Assembly (NCBI GenBank): GCA_024734555.1
Contig: JANPWX010000038.1
Coordinates: forward strand, 1,454,450-1,518,449
From: Trochalopteron elliotii
Taxonomy: Eukaryota > Chordata > Aves > Passeriformes > Leiothrichidae
Length of the DNA: 64,000 bases
Reading direction: 5' to 3'
The number at the start of each line of letters is the position of its first letter. Position 1 is the stretch's first letter. A program made the position numbers and the translations under genes. A model generated the notes under the pieces. That model saw nothing but the letters and a program-made list of their open reading frames with translations, ran no database searches and was not told where the DNA came from. Shown here piece by piece: positions 1-13,336 of the stretch.

Positions 1-399
1 TAAGAATACAAGAGTTGTGGAGCTTTCGGTCAGATAGTTCCAGTTAAGAAATATAAATTATGTCTCTTCTATAGTTAGCTTAGGTTTTTCATCACCTTCA
101 ATCATTTGATTTGTTTAGTACTTTTTATTATAACTTTACTTTCTTCAGCATTCAGTAAAGTCTAATCTCAGACTGAAAGTCAGGAATAGCTAAATTTGGA
201 TATTGAATATACCACCTGTCTTTTATCTTAAAGAAGATAATATGTTTCCTATAGTGATTATTTAACACACATATATATATAGAGAGAGAGAAAAGAAAGC
301 TTTGACTAGTGAGTTTGCTTCAGCTCCCATGAGATTTAACAGGAAATAGTAGTTATGAAGGATTTACCTGGGAATATCACCCACTAGGAATTATCTGGG

Positions 400-505
400 A
401 ATAACACACCCTGTATTCCTATTTTTTAACATCTTAGTATTTGTTGCTGTGAAGACCGTGAAGTGTTCTATTGAACTCCTTTAAGATAAAAGTTTAGAAG
501 ATCAA
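400..505. repeat. Diverged dispersed repeat, copy A
   Basis: The block beginning tatttgttgctgtga near 439 and reaching taagataaaagtt near 496 aligns without gaps to a block at about 2,717-2,773. The ends are nearly identical and the middle is diverged. Upstream, both copies have a gggaa(t/c)a-type block about 40 bases before the shared core. The family is not recognised; an old transposable element fragment is likely, a local duplication possible. Confidence 0.45.
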
Positions 506-2674
506 AGATAACGACTTGTGGCTATGTCTCAGCACAGCTCTTTCTCTCACAGAGCCCCTCCACCAACTTCACATTTGTTACTGTCAGAGAAGGACAAGCA
601 CTTCTGGTAAGGTGAAAAAAAAATTTAAAAAAAAAATTAAAAAAAAAAAGAGTGCAAAAATCTAACCTTTTGCCAATGGAGCACTGAACTGGCAGCAGTA
701 GAATCACTCCAGTTTCTAGGCAGGAATCGGGGAGGAGAGTAGAAAACACCTAGTGCACAGCAAATAACAACGGTCTAGGCAAAGAGGTCAGTACAGTGAT
801 CTACACAACAAGAGCATCAAGAATGCCCTGTTTTTCTTGTAAAACCTGTACCTAATCATGCTAATTATTGTTCATTAGTATGTAACCCATGCTCTTTGTC
901 TAGTGCAAGTAATAGGAATGACTTGTGCAGCTTTTTTCCCTGATCAGGGTTAGATCCATTTTTGAAGTAGAATATATTTAAACTTAAACAAAAAAGTCAG
1001 AGCTCAAAGGAAATTTCAGACTTACTGAGTACCAAAAAAACATACACAACAATTTTCTAATTAAAAGTTATGCCAGGGATTCAAGGGCTGCTCTAAGACT
1101 TAGTTGAATTTGATTTTCCATGACACTGCTGCACAGGAAGATTATTTATTTCTCTGTTGTGGTAGCTGGTGAGATGTTGTATGCCATAACTGCATAGTAC
1201 TGTGCAGGAGAACACTTGAGAGCAGAGACAGAGCTTGTACATTTGAGAAAATGAGGCATTAATATCCTATTAACAGCAGATGATTAAGAATGAATGTATT
1301 CCCTAAGGCGTTAAGAAAAGCCAAGAATGAAATGAGCAATAATTCTCCAGTTTGTTATGTTTGCTTTAAACGGGATTCCAAGAGGAATTTCTCATTATTT
1401 CTTTAGCATTGACTAAAGATATGATTTTGTCATGAAGTGAATTTTTTCTCTGGCTAGAGCTAGAGATCTGTCATAATCTAATGGGCTAAAGTCTTGTAAA
1501 TAAAAGTAAGTTTTCACAGAAAACAAAGAGGTAATGACATCATCAAATACAAATACTCTGCTACAGCAACTGCTGGATAATGAATTAAAATACCTTTTTT
1601 ATTTTTCTTGATATTCTGGATTTGACTTGGCAAAGATTGTATCTGAGTGCTTCAAAATTTACGAAAGGGGACTAGATACCTAACAGCCACAGGTATTTTT
1701 GAAAATCCTAATGAGAAAAAATCCTGTCACCATTACTGAAACACTTTTCCTATGAAGAATTAATGTAATTAGAGGGATTGAAAATAAGAGGGAAAATTAC
1801 TATTCTGAAGAAAAATATTTTCAGTATTTAAATGAAATAATGTATTATCTTTTTATATCTTAGTAATTAGAGTAGCTTTATATTATGAAACTAATTATTA
1901 GGGTACCTGCTTATCAATAATGTTGTCATGCAGCATTATCAGGATACACACTGTGATTGACCCATGAAAGTGTGTAGAGGTGGTCTGAATCCACTTAGGA
2001 CCCTTGTCTTAGAGAGCTGGGTCCTCTGCTGTAGGAGTTTCTGAGTATCTGTGGGATGAGGGTCACAAGGCCTGGGTGAGATGAGAACCTACACAGCAGT
2101 GTGTGGGTGAAATGATGGGATTTTCCTGCATAAATCTTGGTTTTCCTCTTCCATTCTTGAAGTCTAGTACTAAATGAAGCAATACCCCTTACATTAAATT
2201 ACATTCCAATTAATATGATGGACAGTTTTCCTAAAAGCAATGTGTTCAATGTGTGCTCAATACTAGCTGGTTTAATTATTGTGCTCTATCATAAAATAAC
2301 ATGAAATTGTATATGGGGAGTATCAGTGATAAAATAGGAGAATATGAGCTGGTAAGTGGGTAAGATTTCTGCAATTATGGACAATTTCGTTATTTAGTAT
2401 TTCCCCAAAATAATCATTATCTCTCATTTTACCTATCTACTCTTTTTAATATTTGTTTTTATTTTCTTTCTGTATCCATGCAGAGATAAATGAAACAGAT
2501 TTTATTTCTTTGCTATGGCAAATAAATTTGCCATAGTGTATCTCTATATTGCTTCATGATTAACTTGCTAAGTCTCTGTACAAGGAGGAAGTTCCTTAAA
2601 CTCTTACCATTTCCCTATTAATGGCAAGAAACTAAAAACTACCAGAGTTGTCTCATATATTATCATATAATAAC

Positions 2675-2785
2675 CAGGGAACATCACTCTGGACCACTGC
2701 TTTCTAGTAGCTTGGTATTTGTTGCTGTGATGACTAAGAGGAGCCCCATGGATCGCCTATAAGATAAAAGTTCATTGGATGACAG
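2675..2785. repeat. Diverged dispersed repeat, copy B
   Basis: This is the second copy of the repeat seen at about 400-505, in the same orientation and about 2.28 kb away. The shared core runs from tatttgttgctgtga to ataagataaaagtt with equal spacing in both copies. No terminal inverted repeat, poly-A tail or coding frame was seen. Confidence 0.45.
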
Positions 2786-3596
2786 AAAAACATGAGCCAT
2801 GTGTTGTTACTCATCTGTGATTAAAGTAATCACATGAAAATAACTTTCCCTGTTAGTGGTCAGCTACTGTTCCTGTAATATGGAATTTTCTGGAAAAAAC
2901 CTGTTGGTAGTGGTTAAGAAAGAAGTGCAGGCTATGCGGGAGATACTTGCACCTCAGGCAAGTGGGCAATTTGTACGTTTGACTTTGTCATTTATAATCC
3001 TTATCCAAAACCTGGTGGAGAGCTGTTCTTAGGAAATGCCTTACTAAGTCTCTCAAAGAGCCTTAACCTTATGGCTATGGTGCAAAAAGACTTATGAAAG
3101 CTGATGGAAACCGTTCTCACTCTGTACTGCAAAATGTGTGAGACGAGCCATGGCTTCATCATCAGATTTCGGCATGTGTTCTCCGTGGGCAGTGTGATTT
3201 AATGCATGTGTCAGAAGGGTCTCAGCATAATCATCTGTCTGCTCACAGAGATTTCCCTTGTCTGAAGGGTGCAGTCTTGTTTTTTGTATTGTATGTTGTC
3301 TGAAATGACTGTGACATATTATCTGATTTTACTTCCTTCTGGTGGTTTCACTAATATGGAACTATGGAAAGTCTGGAATAAAAGGCAATGCTATGATATT
3401 CTTTTTTTCTGAAAGTCATGCGGGGTTTTTTTCCCTTTAATTTTTTTATTTTTTATTTTATTTTTAAGAAATTTTTCTACCAATCTCTGGAACATTCCAT
3501 CTGTGTTGTCTTTTCCAAAGTTGATGACATCAAGTTGTCATTTCCAAAATCATCAAAATATATTCCCAGAGAACACTTGGTTAGAAGCTTCCTCAA

Positions 3597-3675
3597 GTAG
3601 CAGTGCTAGGTTTACAGTTGGACTCAATGATCTTAAAGGTCTTTGCTAATCTGAAAGGTTGTATGATTCTAAAAT
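3597..3675 (+). mobile_element. CR1 LINE, 3' terminal fragment
   Basis: The text tgctaggtttacagttggac, then tcaatgatcttaaaggtctt and a final tatgattcta match the last roughly 75 bases of the CR1 3' untranslated region, which ends in ATTCTRTG-type octamers. Only this tail is present, as expected of the extreme 5' truncation common in CR1. The sequence just upstream does not look like CR1. Confidence 0.7.
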
Positions 3676-5875
3676 GCAGAAACTGTAAAACAAAACTAAA
3701 GGTCCCGATACATTTTTTTTTAAAACACGTGTTATGTCAATTGATTTGATATTGTATGTGTAAATAAATAGGATAGAGCTGACAAGGAGAACTTGAATGG
3801 AGACTTGATCATAACCTCAAGTGTAAAAATTACTGTAGGAAATAAGGACTAAGCTTCCCCAAATGGAAGATGAAGCATGACACAAGCAAACCCCTTGCTT
3901 TATGTTGACACTTGATTTGAATTCAACATACCTTATGATCATTTTCTATTTTCCTTAATAAACATAGGCATTATAATGGATTCACTGCAATTAGGAACTG
4001 TAGGTGATGACTATAGAATTTTTGGTAGTTTCCATGTAGCTCTGAGAACAATTATTAGCTTTTCTGTGGTGAAAACTTGCCAGTTTTTTATTACTGTAAG
4101 TCTCAGCCTCAGTGATCTCTTCGGTTACAGTACCTTATGTTTCACAGCACAGTCTATTCAGAATAAAGTGAACAACTTAATGGTATCTTTGACTTCAGTC
4201 TGTCTTTATGTGTACCTCCATATAGTTGTGTGTGAAAACAAGTTTTCCTGTAAGCTGAAAGTATCTTCATAATGTCTTCAGTAAAACAAACAAAAAAGGC
4301 AGATTGTTATTTTTGTTGTATACAATAAAATGAGTTAAAACTGAGTGTGACAAGCTGACTGAAAATTATTGCAGCTTCTGTTTGCTTTCCCTCACACATA
4401 TTTTTGGTAAAGCAGTGTAGCCTCTTTAATTTGTTACTGTACTCAGATTCAGGATATTCCTTCATGTACCCAGTTCTGTGTATAGGGCACCTTTAGAAAG
4501 TTACTTTTCCTATTCTGAGGCACTTTATTTATCTGAAAAACAAAAGTAATGATGCTTATTTTGCACAGTGCCTTGGGACTCACTTGTTGAAAGGATCATG
4601 CAAGAGTGGAGTGTAGTAATTACCACTGTTCTTCAAAACTGTATTTTTTTAGTTAACCAAAGCAGTTTTGGTAACTTCTAGTTTTATTATTTTACCTTTA
4701 TATTCTATTATACCAATAATATACTACTTTATTTAGTGAATTAAATATTCTGAAATTACTTTCTAGTGTAGAATTCCGGCTAATATATTTATCGTCATAA
4801 TAAAACAGCTTTGGTTCTATTGGAAGATTAAAATGCAGATGAGATGAACTGCCTGAAGAAAGAATACTCAATAAACTAGTTTATTGCTATAATACTGTAG
4901 TCTGGAAACAATTTTTCAAAGCCTATTAGAATACATAAAAACATTGGTATCTCTGTGTTTGTTTAAAATAACTCTGAAACCTGTTTTACAGAGGAGTTGA
5001 AGTTTGAAAAGTGAGGTGACCTAGGTGAAAATTGCTGAATTTTATGATTATTTATTACTGCCTTCATGTGTGTTTTATTACACTTCTGGATGTATTCATT
5101 ATTGATACACATAGCTAATACTTTCACGATCCTTATAGGATTTATGTGTTGTGGCAGTTTAAAAAGTTCATAAGCAAAATGTAAAAAATATTTCCTCTGT
5201 GCATGTAATTTTTGAGTTTATCGATCATTTACTCATTATTTTTGAAGGGAGAGAATATAAATACAGATTCAAATTTACTTTTTCTGTCATACAACTAATT
5301 TCATGTAAAGCAAAATGCATGCTTTTCCCTTGACGGTCCTGACATAGCTCTAAACTAAGGGTGGTACTGTTTCACCAAGTTGTATATGGTATGGTCCTCT
5401 AGAGAACAGAGAACTCTGTGTATCAACAAGGACATGAGGTTATTAAAGAATAAGTTATATATGTATGTTTTTATATATAGAATTCGTATGCAGTATTTTT
5501 GCTGCAGAGGAAGGAAATGCACCATGTGAATGCAGGTGACACATATCTAGTGTAAGTACCATACCAGAGAGATACCACGCCTTCCCATCTGGTCAAAAGG
5601 AATAAGATGCAAAGGCAACACATAGATACAAGGACCCCTATATGTTGCTCTGAGTCAGCAGCCTACTCTGTAACCTTTTTGTTACTTCTTCCTGCTGTGC
5701 CTCTTATGCAGAATTTTCCAATGTCAGATTTTATAAAAATAATTCATATTATATATTCAATATAATTCTGTAAAGAGGAGAAAAAATATTTGTGGGTGAC
5801 ATCATGAGGCCTTTCTGTTAGTCATTAATTTCTCTATTCTTATTATAAGCAGAATTCGTCTTTAGGAAGTTTTCT
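3676..5875. other. AT-rich non-coding stretch
   Basis: The 98-codon frame at 3,976-4,272 (+) has no recognisable domain, no splice or promoter context and a composition typical of chance frames in AT-rich DNA. Nothing else is recognised. Confidence 0.55.
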
Positions 5876-6130
5876 GGAGGACCCTGACCCCTGACCACCA
5901 GGTCAGCCACAGATCCTGGATCTCTCGGGGCAGGAGACATCTGAGAGGAGCAGGTTGAGGGGAGCTCCCCCGTTGCTTTGGTGCTGCTGCAGGCTCAAAG
6001 CTGGACCTCAGCCCACACAATTCACCTGGCTGGTGTCACAGGGTCATTGCCTGCCCGTTGGCCTTGTGTCCCCTGTGGCCTCTGCTGAGGCCCACCTGAC
6101 TGAGGGCCACCCCTGCTCCTATGCCTCCTG
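5876..6130. other. GC-rich island of unknown origin
   Basis: About 250 bases rich in C and G, with several short C runs and ctgacc/ggtcag-type inverted words near its left edge, stand out from AT-rich DNA on both sides. No frame is convincing and no CR1 or LTR signal is present. It could be an old GC-rich repeat, a small regulatory element or a decayed exon. Confidence 0.35.
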
Positions 6131-6314
6131 ATGGCTTATAAAAAATGTTTTCTTGATGACTGCAGATGCAACTAGCTAGATGTTCTCCCCTAGTAGATAT
6201 TTAGGTCTTGATTAGATTGCCCAATTCTACAGCATTTGGTAAAGCTATGACTTTGAAAAGCTGGCCAAGGAAATAGTGTCTTTCTTGTGTCGGGTATCTG
6301 TAAGAAAGCAAATT

Positions 6315-6364
6315 TCCTTTTTTCCCTCTTCTTTCTTTCCTTTTTTTTTTTTTTTTTTTTTTTT
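6315..6364. repeat. Pyrimidine tract ending in 24 T
   Basis: A C/T-rich stretch runs into an unbroken 24-base T run at 6,341-6,364. Read on the minus strand this is a long poly-A run, but no retroelement body adjoining it was recognised. It creates a false lysine-rich minus-strand open frame. Confidence 0.85.
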
Positions 6365-9292
6365 GGGGCAATTGAAACAGGAGCTCTCAAATTTCAGAAA
6401 AGAATAATTAACATAGCTATTTCAGTCCTTTCCTGGGCAAGTTAGTCAATATTAAAGCACTTTGACACATGACAATAAGATGGATTATCCTCAAATAGAC
6501 AGAAAGATCGTGGGTGATTTCTTTTTGTATCTGAGACTCGTGAAAACCAGAGACATAGTTGAGGTAAAGCCAATCTGTAATTATATTTACTAGAATAAAC
6601 CAATAACTTAGTATTTATCACTTGTTTATCTCACATTGTTCACTTATCTTCAGATCAAATTAGAAACATAGCTAGGAATTGGGCCTGACAATTACAGTTT
6701 AATTACCATAATACATCTCTTGATGCGTACAGAAGTAAAATGGCCAAAAGGCCATTACACTTCCATTTAAGAAAAGTGCATAGAAATGGAACAATGAAAA
6801 ATGCTTTCCCTCAAGGTGTTTGGAAGACCGTCAAAAGACGTCAGGTGACGCACTCAGGTGCACATTTAGGTGTCATTAGTTGAAGACACACATATGAAAG
6901 GCACTGTATAAACTTCAGGGACCATTTCACTTGCACATATTTTCCTTTGTATTCACAGAATACAAGTAGACAATATAGAGCTGGGTGGGGCTGCCAAGGA
7001 GATTAATTTTTTATTAACAAAATTTCATTAGGAGTCTAATACCTCTATACTCCAGTCTGCAAGTATATTAAATCTTTCAAGATTAAGGTATTTTCAGTTC
7101 TTTACTGAGTAATCATATGGGCAATCTCTGTCTTTTCCTTTGTAAAAGTTACTAACAGGTGGTGCTGCACATTTTCAAAATGATGGTGATAAAGAAAAAC
7201 AGTGCTTGATAAAGTGACTGGGAGTTAGCATGGTGAAGGTAAAAATAGCTTTTGTACCTTTGGCATTGGGTGTGGTGGGTTTGAAACAAGGGTTTGCAAG
7301 GTGTAATCCAAACATGGTCTTTCAGAGAGGTCCAGGCTGTCCATGACTACAGATAAAATTGGCTCCTTTCCATTATAGAAATCAGGCAGGGAAATAGCTA
7401 GCATACACAACAGCTTTCATTTCAGATGTCTTAAGCCAAAGGAGTGATTCATTCTCAGGAACTGATTTTAATCACGGTTAAAGACAGCTATCCTACTGCT
7501 CACATATATCCTCCTCTAAGCAACATTATCTCCACACAGGAGGTTGCAACTAAGCATTAAAAAGTGCCTCATGTCAAAGGAATATTTGACTGATTGCTAA
7601 AAAAATTGAATTCTTTGAATGTGACATGTAGCAGCATGTTCTGCCACTCTATGGGATTCAATATTTTATATTTTTCGAAAAACTAAGACTAAATAGAATG
7701 AAATAAAGTACTAAGCAGTGAGCAACATAGCACATTATTTTATATGTGCCAAGAGGGGTAATTGGGATTTACCTCACAGAGGCTGAAATATGTGCCACTA
7801 ACCTAGCTTAAACTCAAGAATAAATAGATCTTTACTGAGGACTGACTTTGTACAAGTAGCTTAAACCATCTACTTTACCCACAGGTTAGTGAACAAGCTG
7901 CGATTCACACAACAACATTTTAGTTTTTACTTTTTACTCCCTTTTTTTCCACCAAGGAAACATTAGTGTTTACTACTAAATTGGTGAAAAGCTGCATATA
8001 AAGTTTAAACAAACCTGGTAAGTTTTTTTTCCCCAAATATGTACACACAAACTAAAAAATCCTAATCCAATAACCTTTTTTCACTAATTCTTGATTTTAT
8101 ATAATCAGTGTATTCCAATGCTTCTAATTTTCAGAAGTTGTATTTAGTTCTTACTGTGTGTTGGATTAAGATGAAAATGGAAATGAAATCAAACAAAAAA
8201 TGTCAGTAAGCTACTACTTGAATAGAACTTAATGAAGTGTGAATATGCAGCAGTTATTAAAAAGTATTTATCACTGACAAGACAGTGATAAGCTGTGCCT
8301 ACCCTGAAATTCATGATTTTTAAACTAGTAGAATTCAGCTTGTCATATTTACATATTTACAAATTTACATACTATATTTTTAGTGAAAAAACCCAAGTTC
8401 TCAATTTTGGTGTTTTTTTTTTCACTTTTTTTTTTTTTATCTATTAGGAATAAACTGCCTAATGTAGGATTAAAAAAATTCTGAAGCTTCAGAAATGGCT
8501 ATGAGCCCCTTCCAACAAATTCTTGTGCTCTATAAAATCTATCCCTCATTTTGCTAGTCTTTTATTAAAATATAGGCAGTATTGGTAGTAAGTAGGCAGT
8601 GCTTAAGTTTCATTTTAAGTTAACTTTGTAGTTTATACTGGTATGGGACTTTACAAAAGTTATGATGTCAACTAGTAATATGATTCTAGTAAGAACAACT
8701 GTAACAAAATACTAAAATAAGATAATATATAAGTTAAAATAATGAGTACTTAATATGTGTGAGTTTGCATTTAGTAAAGATTGGAGGTCTGGAGTATGTC
8801 TTCATTTTATTCTTGTTGTTTTCCATGTGCGTAATCCATTATTGTTATAGAAAATATTTTAAATAAGAACTATTGTGTTGCAAAAATGACTAAGAGCATT
8901 GCAACCACCAGGTTGTCTTTATGTGCCATGGTGTGTCACTGATCTAAAGAAAGACATGCCAGCAAACCTCCCCTCACATGCTATACAAGAAGACATGAAA
9001 TATTACTGATGCTGTTTTCATGTAGATAACCTCCAAAGTACGGTCAGTTATGCACAGCCTGCTTGTTTATGACACTTACATAAACAATGCAATCCTCAAT
9101 TTTTGTAGAAGGCTGTATTTTTAACCTGTAAACTTCTTTACCAATCTCTCTATGATGAAATATAAGAACTTTTATAAAGGATATTTGTGTTTTTTGTAGT
9201 ACATGAGCTTTGACACTTACGCTTTGGTCAGAGTATAAATTACAAAATACCCTTAGCCATGGCCATTCTCTCAAAGACCAGTATCAGATTAT
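6365..9292. other. AT-rich non-coding stretch
   Basis: Short T- and A-rich runs occur at about 8,410-8,440. No gene, RNA gene or recognisable repeat was found. Confidence 0.55.
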
Positions 9293-9297
9293 GTTAC

Positions 9298-9811
9298 TGT
9301 GCATGATTAGGGTTTTTCAAAATTGTATGTTTTTATTTGTTTGTATTGGTATGCCCCTTTTCAACCCCCCATCCCCACTCCCCGGTGGTATCACCCTAAG
9401 GAGAGCACCTTGCCAATCATCCTGATAGACCTGAGAGAAGATGTTCTCCCATTTGGCTAGGTGCTCGAACACCCACCTTTCCCATTGTTGTGTAGAACAC
9501 CCCTGTTTTGTGCCACCCCCTTCCTTCCCCCCCATTGGCTCGAAGTTCTCCCCTGCCCAGTCTACGCCCTGGGTACTTAAGGGGAGAACCGAGGCCCAAA
9601 AATCGCTCTGGCATGTGGAGTTCACTTGGAATAAAACCTTTTCAACCTACACCTGGGTTGAACTGCGCTCTTTCTTCCAAGCCTCAGACCACGCTACAGC
9701 TTGAGATTGAAACCCACCAAACTTTCCTTTTATGCTGGTCCAAGAACTACCGCTGGCTGGTTAGCAGCTCAGGAAACCAGCTCAAGATTGCACACAAATT
9801 TTACTGAAACA
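9298..9811 (+). mobile_element. ERV long terminal repeat, probably solo
   Basis: This reads as a retroviral LTR on the plus strand. It has a C-rich U3, an inverted CCAAT word (attgg near 9,535), a weak TATA-like tacttaagg near 9,575 and a polyadenylation signal aataaa at 9,630-9,635, followed by a U5-like tail. The edges proposed here start TGTG and end ACA, with near-identical flanks gttac (9,293-9,297) and gttat (9,812-9,816). One flank base differs, so the edges are uncertain; an alternative has aaat flanks with a non-canonical right end. No primer binding site or gag-like frame follows, so a solo LTR is likely. The open frames on both strands here are by-products of its GC content. Confidence 0.65.
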
Positions 9812-9816
9812 GTTAT

Positions 9817-12480
9817 GATCAAAACAAATAATATAGAAAGAGTTTTTACTATAGTCAAAATATACAGTTTTTAAAGCCTCTGAACAAGGAAAAATATTAT
9901 GAATTATTTTTGATTTTGACTGAAAATACACAAGCCTTGCATTTCTTTATCTCCATTTTCAAGTCATCATCTTTGCATATAAAATCCCTTTACTTTTTCT
10001 GTGTTTGTTTTTTGGTCCTCCAAATATTTTAAAATCCATTTTTTATGTATGGTCCTTATTGTGTGGCTTATACCACACATAAAAAAATTTGAGACCATTT
10101 TCACAGTTCTTTGATGTTGATATCAGCAAAAGGGTGATGAAATGCTGTCCTGACAATACAGTCTTTTATTTTTGGTGTTTGTATCTGTTTACCTAGTATA
10201 TATTAAAAAGACTGCAGTACGTCAGCCCAGGATGATTTCTCCTGGAGTTATTGTTTCCAGATTCTCATTTGGACTATGTAATTTTTCATGGTTAGGCTCT
10301 GTTATGTTGAAAGCCTTTTTTTCCTAACCCAGCAAGAGAACCACTACAATTATGACTTTCACTGGCATTTCTTTTTTTTTTTTTCAGTAGAGAGCACTCC
10401 TACATCTCATGATTGCAAATGAATGCAATTATGGGAACATTTGTTATTTCTTCACATACTACTCTCTCTAGTCTGTGTTTTCTCTCTAAAGTTCTGTTTT
10501 CTTATTTTGCCTTCCATTTTTCGGAACAATATTGTTATCTAGAGTAAGGGCAGTTGTAAATGACTGAAAAGGACCTGCTTTCCTCACTATAGTAGTTTAT
10601 CAGTGCTCTATGGAGACTGTAGAAGAAACCTGAGCCTGAAAAATGTTCCATAGGTTTACATTATATCTGTAGTTTATTCTTATGCCCAACTTCTACAAGA
10701 AAAAAATGTGTAAATAATGGAAAGTGTTGAAATGCTTTTAAAGACTCACAGAGGATTATAAATAACTACTATGAGAAAATGTTATTTTGTTGCTTAAGTG
10801 AGCAAGTTGCTTACTAATGACTATTTCAAGCCCCATTTTCTATTTTTATTACCTATTCTGCCTTGATTTTCTACTCAAGCCTTTGTGTGTTGGACAAATG
10901 TTTGGAATTTCCTTATACCCAGGCAGGACAGCCACCACCTCTGCTTATGCCCAGACACACAGATCCAATCAGAGGGAAAGTCTTGCACAGGTTTTGTACA
11001 CATTCATGTGCATCACCCAGTTGCTACTTCATCAGAGTTGGGTTGTGGAACAGTGTCATACCATACATTCTTCTCTCTTTCCTTCCTAAATGATGGTAAT
11101 AAGGGAGGTGTAGTCCATTATCCTTGGACTACAGGCAGACTCTGCCACCGCCAGTGGCCCAGACAATGCCCCACCAGGGAGGGCATGGCCTGCTCTTGAG
11201 TCACTCTCAGCTCCCAGCTCAGCCTCCACTGCCAAGGAGCCTGCTCACTCTGCTTCCTGGCACATTTAAGCAAAACCTAAAGAAAATAAATGTTTAGTGC
11301 TATGAAAGGTGAGAATTGCAGCCTTTAATTGACAGGCAGAAATTTGAGGCAGAAACAAAACCCATGTTTTCCAGTACCACCAGGTGCCCAAGGTCCAGAG
11401 GACAATGCATGTGTTTTTCCTTGCATTAATTTTGAAGCTCACACCTTTGGGCTTTGAAATCTCAGTTATACCGCAAGAACTCACAGCCTGTGAATATCTC
11501 CATGAAGTCAGCAACCATCACTGTTATCTAAATAAAAGGACATATCATCTAAAATGTGAGTAGAGGAAGAAAAGCCAGATGGCCATTTCACTTTTTTCCC
11601 AATAGTCTGATTAAAAATTTGTCAAGCAAGAGAAAGAGATCCAAAATCAATTAATTTTACAGCAGAATCTTACTCCTCATCTGTACAGATATACAGAATA
11701 CTTTGGAGGTAATTTCCATTTCGCCGGTGGAAGTTACTCTGATTGGCTTTAGTTTCATTTAATCACCCAATTTAATGCAGAAAAAAAAAATCTTTGTTCT
11801 TGATCATAAAGGCTAGAGAAAGATACCTGCACCCACCTGGTCACCAACTTTTTGTCTGCATTGGAAAATACTAAAAAAAATAGTGGAAAGTGCCTGCCTA
11901 AGTCAGGAAAGGATTCTAGGTGCTCTCCAAGGAAGAACCTTTTTCCCCCGCCTTTAGTGTAGGTGCTACAAGAAGGGCATCCTTTTGTTTTGAGAAACAG
12001 CAGCATGTTCTCATGTGCTGCATCTAATATTGAACTGATATTCTAGTCTTAGTCTAAAAATCCTTTACCAGGGCTTCTATGTACATTAGCATTTTGGTTA
12101 AAAGCAAAACCAAAACTGTATTATTATAGAGCTCAGGCAAACTTGGATGCAAGAAAGAAATATGAACAATTTCATCCCAAGGAGCATAGGTGTAGGTAGA
12201 GAAAATTTAAGTGGCCAGGAACAATAGGATTAAAAAGTAAAAATATTCAAATTCTGATAGATTGCCTTAATATTTGTTTTACAATGCCTCATTTTTAGTT
12301 TGAAGAAGGAATCAAATATTCTGTTTCACTGTGTGGACTTGGGAATAAATACAGATAGTCCAGGACTTGATTGACAGCAAAAAAAACCCAATTGAAATTT
12401 AGTGGATCACTGATAAATGCCAGCTTCAGCCTTCCCCAGAACCTTGGGGAAATGAAACTGGTCTCTCTGGAGCTCTGTAA
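9817..12480. other. Non-coding stretch, nothing recognised
   Basis: Overlapping plus-strand frames at 10,817-11,199 lie in a slightly GC-richer patch (about 10,900-11,260) but show no known domain or splice structure. No repeat family was recognised. Confidence 0.5.
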
Positions 12481-12489
12481 GGTTGCTAT

Positions 12490-13062
12490 TTTTTTTTCAC
12501 TTTGAGATGTGAATCGATTGATTTGATGAAAAGTAATTTATCAAGGGGTAAAAGCAACAGGATAATTTACAGTGCAATGAGATGATTTGCCATCCCTAAA
12601 ATTGCTTTCCTGAAATCTAAAACTATGTACAGTCCTTTCCTTGGCAAGGCTATTAGTGGGGCTGCTCTGCTTCCCGCTGCTTCGGCCACAATCTTCTTCC
12701 AGTCTGTGATTTTCAGGTCCCTGCCTGCTCACCCCAGGCCAGATGCTGGCAGCCACTGTCTGCATTTCAAGTCTCTTGGCTACTGCTTCCACAGGCAGTC
12801 TGACTCTTCTTCATTCTGCACTTGGCATGCTTGTGCTTCTTCACCTCACTGTCCCAGCTCTTGGCTGCCCTGGAGAAACTTTGCCATCTCCTCTTCAATG
12901 TGTATTTCTGCTATCTGAGTGGAAATCTCTGGATATTTCCTTGCTAACAAGGCACTCCCAAAGCAGTCTTTCCCAGTCCTGTTTCCTAGGTTCCTATCCT
13001 TCCACTTTGAGCAGTTGCCTAAGCCACACCTCTTCACTTTTGGTCAGTCCAGGCCTATAAAA
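12490..13062 (-). pseudogene. Possible broken retrocopy of an unidentified gene
   Basis: On the minus strand, gene-like text is spread over several frames interrupted by stops and frame changes. It includes a stretch near 12,850-12,960 reading ARKYPEISTQIAEIHIEEEM and a lysine-rich VKKHKHAKCRMKK-like stretch near 12,810. Codon-like composition, loss of frame and a 9-base A run on the minus strand (12,489-12,497) at the expected 3' end would fit a decayed processed pseudogene. I do not recognise the parent. The region is GC-richer than its surroundings. Chance frames cannot be excluded: there is no AATAAA just before the A run and no clear target-site duplication was found. Confidence 0.25.
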
Positions 13063-13336
13063 AAACCTTCACAATTGTGAAATATCCTCTGTTTCATATC
13101 AAAATATATTTATTAACAAAAATGCTTCAGTTGACACAGCATTTTGAAATGGTGTACCATTTTAAAATCTATTTCTACATCACATGACAGGTGAACACTA
13201 TTTAGTCTGCCAGAGCTTATTTTTGTGAAATTTGAGCTCTGAACATACATTGGAGAAGGAAATTATGTTATTTTAAAATATTGCCTAGTTTTAATATTTG
13301 AATTACTCACAGAAAACATCTTCCTTTTCTTTTTAG

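Larger units (their letters stand above)
1..3595. other. AT-rich non-coding stretch
   Basis: No coding region is supported here: the only open frames are short and rich in poly-lysine or poly-phenylalanine from A/T runs. It holds a small dinucleotide tract, at about 265-292 (alternating AT, then AG), A-rich runs near 616-650, and the two diverged repeat copies listed separately. Intron or intergenic DNA is the simplest reading. Confidence 0.6.

Noticed and set aside
3976..4272. 98-codon plus-strand frame
   Set aside because: No domain, promoter or splice context; composition typical of chance frames.
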